A stretch of 7,748 nucleotides of DNA from Acidimicrobiia bacterium (GTDB lineage Bacteria; Actinomycetota; Acidimicrobiia; IMCC26256; JAENVU01), in assembly GCA_017882945.1 (NCBI GenBank), contig JADGON010000188.1:1-7748 (forward strand), written 5' to 3'. The translations under genes and the position numbers were made by a program. The notes below the pieces were generated by a model, which was not told the DNA's origin, did no database searches, and saw only the letters and a program-made list of their open reading frames with translations. Shown here piece by piece: positions 6,018 to 7,748 of the stretch (position 1 is the first letter of the stretch; the number at the start of each line of letters is the position of its first letter).

Positions 6018-6023
6018 TAGTGT
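6018..6023 (+). promoter_or_regulatory. Putative -10 box (TAGTGT) for a leaderless amine oxidase transcript
   Basis: TAGTGT is followed by 6 nt and ATG 6030, so the expected transcription start coincides with the A of the start codon. The region between has no Shine-Dalgarno sequence. The same hexamer precedes the nuclease gene at the left edge. Confidence 0.5.
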
Positions 6024-6029
6024 GCGGTC

Positions 6030-7391
6030 ATGGCTGATCGGGTGACCGTCGACGTCGTGGTGGTGGGGGCGGGGCTCGCCGGGCTCAGCGCGGCCCGGGC
6101 GCTGATCGCCCAGGACAAGACCGTCGTGGTGCTCGAAGCGCGAGACCGGGTCGGCGGGCGCGTGCACGGCCAGACGCTCTCCGACGGCGAGACCGTCGTC
6201 GAAGTCGGCGGGCAATGGATCGGTCCCGGTCAGCACCGGATGATCCGGCTCTCGAACGAGCTCGGCCTCGAGAGGTTCCCGACCTACAACGAAGGCGACA
6301 ACCTCTTGCGCTTCGGCGAGAAGCAGGGCCGGTACGAGGGCGCCATCCCGAAGATCAGTCCCCTGACGCTCGCCGACATGGGCGTGGCCCAGATGCGGCT
6401 GGACCGCCTCGCCCGGCAGGTCCCGCTCGAGACGCCGTGGACGGCCCGTCGCGCGGAGCGGTGGGACTCGATGACGTTCGAGACCTGGATCGTCCGCAAC
6501 GCTCGTACCGAGAAGGCGCGGAGCCTCCTGCGCCTGTACTCCGAGGCGGTGTTCGCGGCCGAGGCCAAGGACTTCTCGCTCCTGCACGCGCTGTACTACA
6601 CGCACTCCGGCGGGGGAGTCGACGCACTGGCCGGGGTGAAGGACGGTGCACAGCAGGATCGGTACGTCGGCGGCTCACAACGCATGCCGATGCGCATGGC
6701 GGAAGATCTGGGCGACGACGTGGTGCGCCTGAGCGCGCCGGTGCGACGCATCGAGCAGCGCGCTGACGTGGTCACGGTGCTCGCCGACGGGGTGCTCGTG
6801 ACCGCGCGTCATGTGATCGTCGCGATCCCGCCTGTGCTTGCCGGCCGCATCGACTACGACCCGGCCCTGCCCGGCCATCGAGACCAGCTCACGCAGCGGG
6901 TGCCGGCCGGTTCGGTGATCAAGTGCAACGTGGTCTACGACTCGCCGTTCTGGCGCGCCGACGGCCTGACCGGCCAGGCGACGGGAGACGAGGGCCCCGT
7001 CAAAGTGGTCTTCGACAACTCGCCGCCGTCCGGCAGTCCCGGTGTGCTGCTCGCGTTCCTCGAAGGTGAGAACGCGCGCATCCTCAATCGCGCGTCTGCC
7101 GATGACCGGCGGGCCGCGGTCGTCGCCGGTCTCGTCCGCTTCTTCGGGCCGAAGGCGGCAGCCGTGACCGAGTACGTCGAGCTGGACTGGTCCGAAGAGC
7201 AATGGACGCGCGGTTGCTACGGCGCCCACTTCCCGTGTGGCGTCTGGACGCAGTACGGCCCGGCGTTGCGCGAGCCGTGCGGTCGCATCCATTGGGCCGG
7301 CGCGGAGACCGCGACGATCTGGAGCGGGTACATGGACGGTGCGCTGCAGTCGGGAGCACGCGCAGCCACCGAGATCATCGCCGCGTCGTAG
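6030..7391 (+). CDS. Flavin monoamine oxidase family protein (MAO A/B-like)
   Basis: This 453-residue flavoenzyme is predicted to oxidise primary amines to aldehydes, with hydrogen peroxide and ammonia released. The N-terminal Rossmann motif VVVGAGLAGLSAARAL has Gly13, Gly15 and Gly18, with Glu36 (VLEARDR) for ribose binding and GGRV at 42-45; GGQWIGPGQ (60-68) follows. In the C-terminal half, GSVIKCNVVY carries Lys298 at the conserved flavin-proximal lysine position. RGCYGAHFP carries Cys396, aligned with the cysteine that binds FAD covalently in MAO A/B. Tyr397 and Tyr434 (WSGYMDGA) match the aromatic cage. No signal peptide or C-terminal membrane tail is visible, so it is probably cytoplasmic and soluble, unlike mitochondrial MAO. 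Substrate could be putrescine, tyramine or another amine; the sequence alone does not decide. ATG 6030 is supported by the leaderless TAGTGT box and by the Rossmann fold starting at once. Confidence 0.93.
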   Translation: MADRVTVDVVVVGAGLAGLSAARALIAQDKTVVVLEARDRVGGRVHGQTLSDGETVVEVGGQWIGPGQHRMIRLSNELGLERFPTYNEGDNLLRFGEKQGRYEGAIPKISPLTLADMGVAQMRLDRLARQVPLETPWTARRAERWDSMTFETWIVRNARTEKARSLLRLYSEAVFAAEAKDFSLLHALYYTHSGGGVDALAGVKDGAQQDRYVGGSQRMPMRMAEDLGDDVVRLSAPVRRIEQRADVVTVLADGVLVTARHVIVAIPPVLAGRIDYDPALPGHRDQLTQRVPAGSVIKCNVVYDSPFWRADGLTGQATGDEGPVKVVFDNSPPSGSPGVLLAFLEGENARILNRASADDRRAAVVAGLVRFFGPKAAAVTEYVELDWSEEQWTRGCYGAHFPCGVWTQYGPALREPCGRIHWAGAETATIWSGYMDGALQSGARAATEIIAAS

Positions 7392-7392
7392 C

Positions 7393-7405
7393 GCCGGCTA
7401 CCGGC
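7393..7405. other. Small inverted repeat between convergent oxidase and GH114 genes
   Basis: GCCGG (7393-7397) pairs with CCGGC (7401-7405) around a CTA loop that is the GH114 stop codon on the minus strand. The two genes' stops are only 6 nt apart. It could be a minimal bidirectional terminator, but the 5-bp stem and lack of a T-run make this weak. Confidence 0.15.
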
Positions 7406-7748
7406 AGGCGGTGCGAGGCGCCTTCAGCGTCTTGGTCTTCTTCAACGAGTTGAAGTTCTTCGCGTTGGCCGCCGCGCAGAACTTCTTGACTCCCAGGCGG
7501 TACTCGATGTTCATGACCGCCTTCCCCGCCGCGCCGAACGGAGCCAGCAGTCCGCACTCCTGGTACTGGAAGCACTGCTCGTTGAGCGCCCAGTCGAAGT
7601 AGCTCACGAGCTGGGAGACCTGGTCCAGGTCGTTCTTCAACGCGACGGTGAGGCCGCGTGCGTGCGCGGCATTGGCGATCGACGCGTTGTACGCGAGCTG
7701 GTCCGCGGCCGTGAGCGGGAAGCCCGTCGCATTCGTGTAGCCATCGAC
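7398..7748 (-). CDS. GH114-like endo-alpha-1,4-polygalactosaminidase, C-terminal part (gene runs off right edge)
   Basis: The visible 116 residues begin VDGYTNATGFPLTAADQLAY and run to a TAG at 7398. Recognisable features include ARGLTVALKNDLDQV (30-44 of the fragment), FDWALNEQCFQYQECG (51-66), and NIEYRLGVKKFCAAANAKNF (80-99). These match the C-terminal half of the TIM-barrel GH114 family, proposed to hydrolyse alpha-1,4-linked galactosamine polymers in exopolysaccharide. Four cysteines (59, 65, 91, 115) suggest disulphides and a secreted enzyme. The signal peptide and the first catalytic acidic motifs lie outside the window, so export and activity cannot be confirmed. It is convergent with the amine oxidase gene, with no sign of functional linkage. 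Confidence 0.85.
   Translation of the reverse strand, partial: VDGYTNATGFPLTAADQLAYNASIANAAHARGLTVALKNDLDQVSQLVSYFDWALNEQCFQYQECGLLAPFGAAGKAVMNIEYRLGVKKFCAAANAKNFNSLKKTKTLKAPRTACR

Noticed and set aside
4491..6020. Plus-strand 509-codon open frame opposite bioB and part of the phosphatase gene
   Set aside because: It is a shadow of two genes with intact catalytic motifs; composition is Arg/Ala/Glu-rich without domain signal.
5955..6605. N-terminal extension of the bioB frame (about 217 codons) into the amine oxidase gene
   Set aside because: The extension lies antisense to conserved Rossmann-fold coding sequence, has no domain, and passes through the bioB promoter and Shine-Dalgarno region.

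Overview
The window looks like chromosomal DNA from a high-GC actinobacterium. The evidence is strong G/C in third codon positions, an RNase H plus CobC-type phosphatase neighbourhood known from actinobacteria, and several genes whose start codons sit 5-8 nt downstream of a TAnnnT-like -10 box with no leader. An Acidimicrobiia-like lineage would fit, but that is an impression and not a demonstrated placement. No RNA genes, CRISPR, insertion sequence or phage signatures were seen, and there is no gene-free stretch over 300 bases.

Layout. At the left edge (minus strand) lies the N-terminal part of an AddB-like PD-(D/E)XK family nuclease/helicase subunit. A short divergent region (411-499) separates it from a complete class A penicillin-binding protein (glycosyltransferase 51 plus transpeptidase, 709 aa). 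Next comes a tightly packed plus-strand operon of four genes: a coiled-coil/C4 zinc-ribbon protein, a stand-alone RNase H domain, a small multi-pass membrane protein of the YdjM/DUF457 type (tentative), and a histidine-phosphatase (CobC/phosphoglycerate-mutase-like). Two of the three junctions overlap by 4 bp (GTGA) and the third has a Shine-Dalgarno sequence across the stop codon. On the minus strand follows biotin synthase (bioB), convergent with the phosphatase. Divergent from bioB is a flavin monoamine oxidase with the covalent-FAD cysteine and aromatic-cage residues of MAO A/B. At the right edge, convergent with the oxidase, is the C-terminal 116 residues of a GH114-like endo-alpha-1,4-polygalactosaminidase.

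How the genes relate. The zinc-ribbon, RNase H and phosphatase genes match a set that in mycobacteria is a zinc-ribbon gene followed by one fused RNase H-phosphatase gene (Rv2229c-Rv2228c). Here the two catalytic domains are separate genes with a membrane-protein gene between them. The penicillin-binding protein (wall assembly), bioB (biotin), the amine oxidase and the glycoside hydrolase appear to be independent housekeeping or accessory functions. The most notable signals are the split RNase H/phosphatase operon, the recurring leaderless-promoter pattern, and the MAO-like oxidase. No clearly new defence or mobile system was found.
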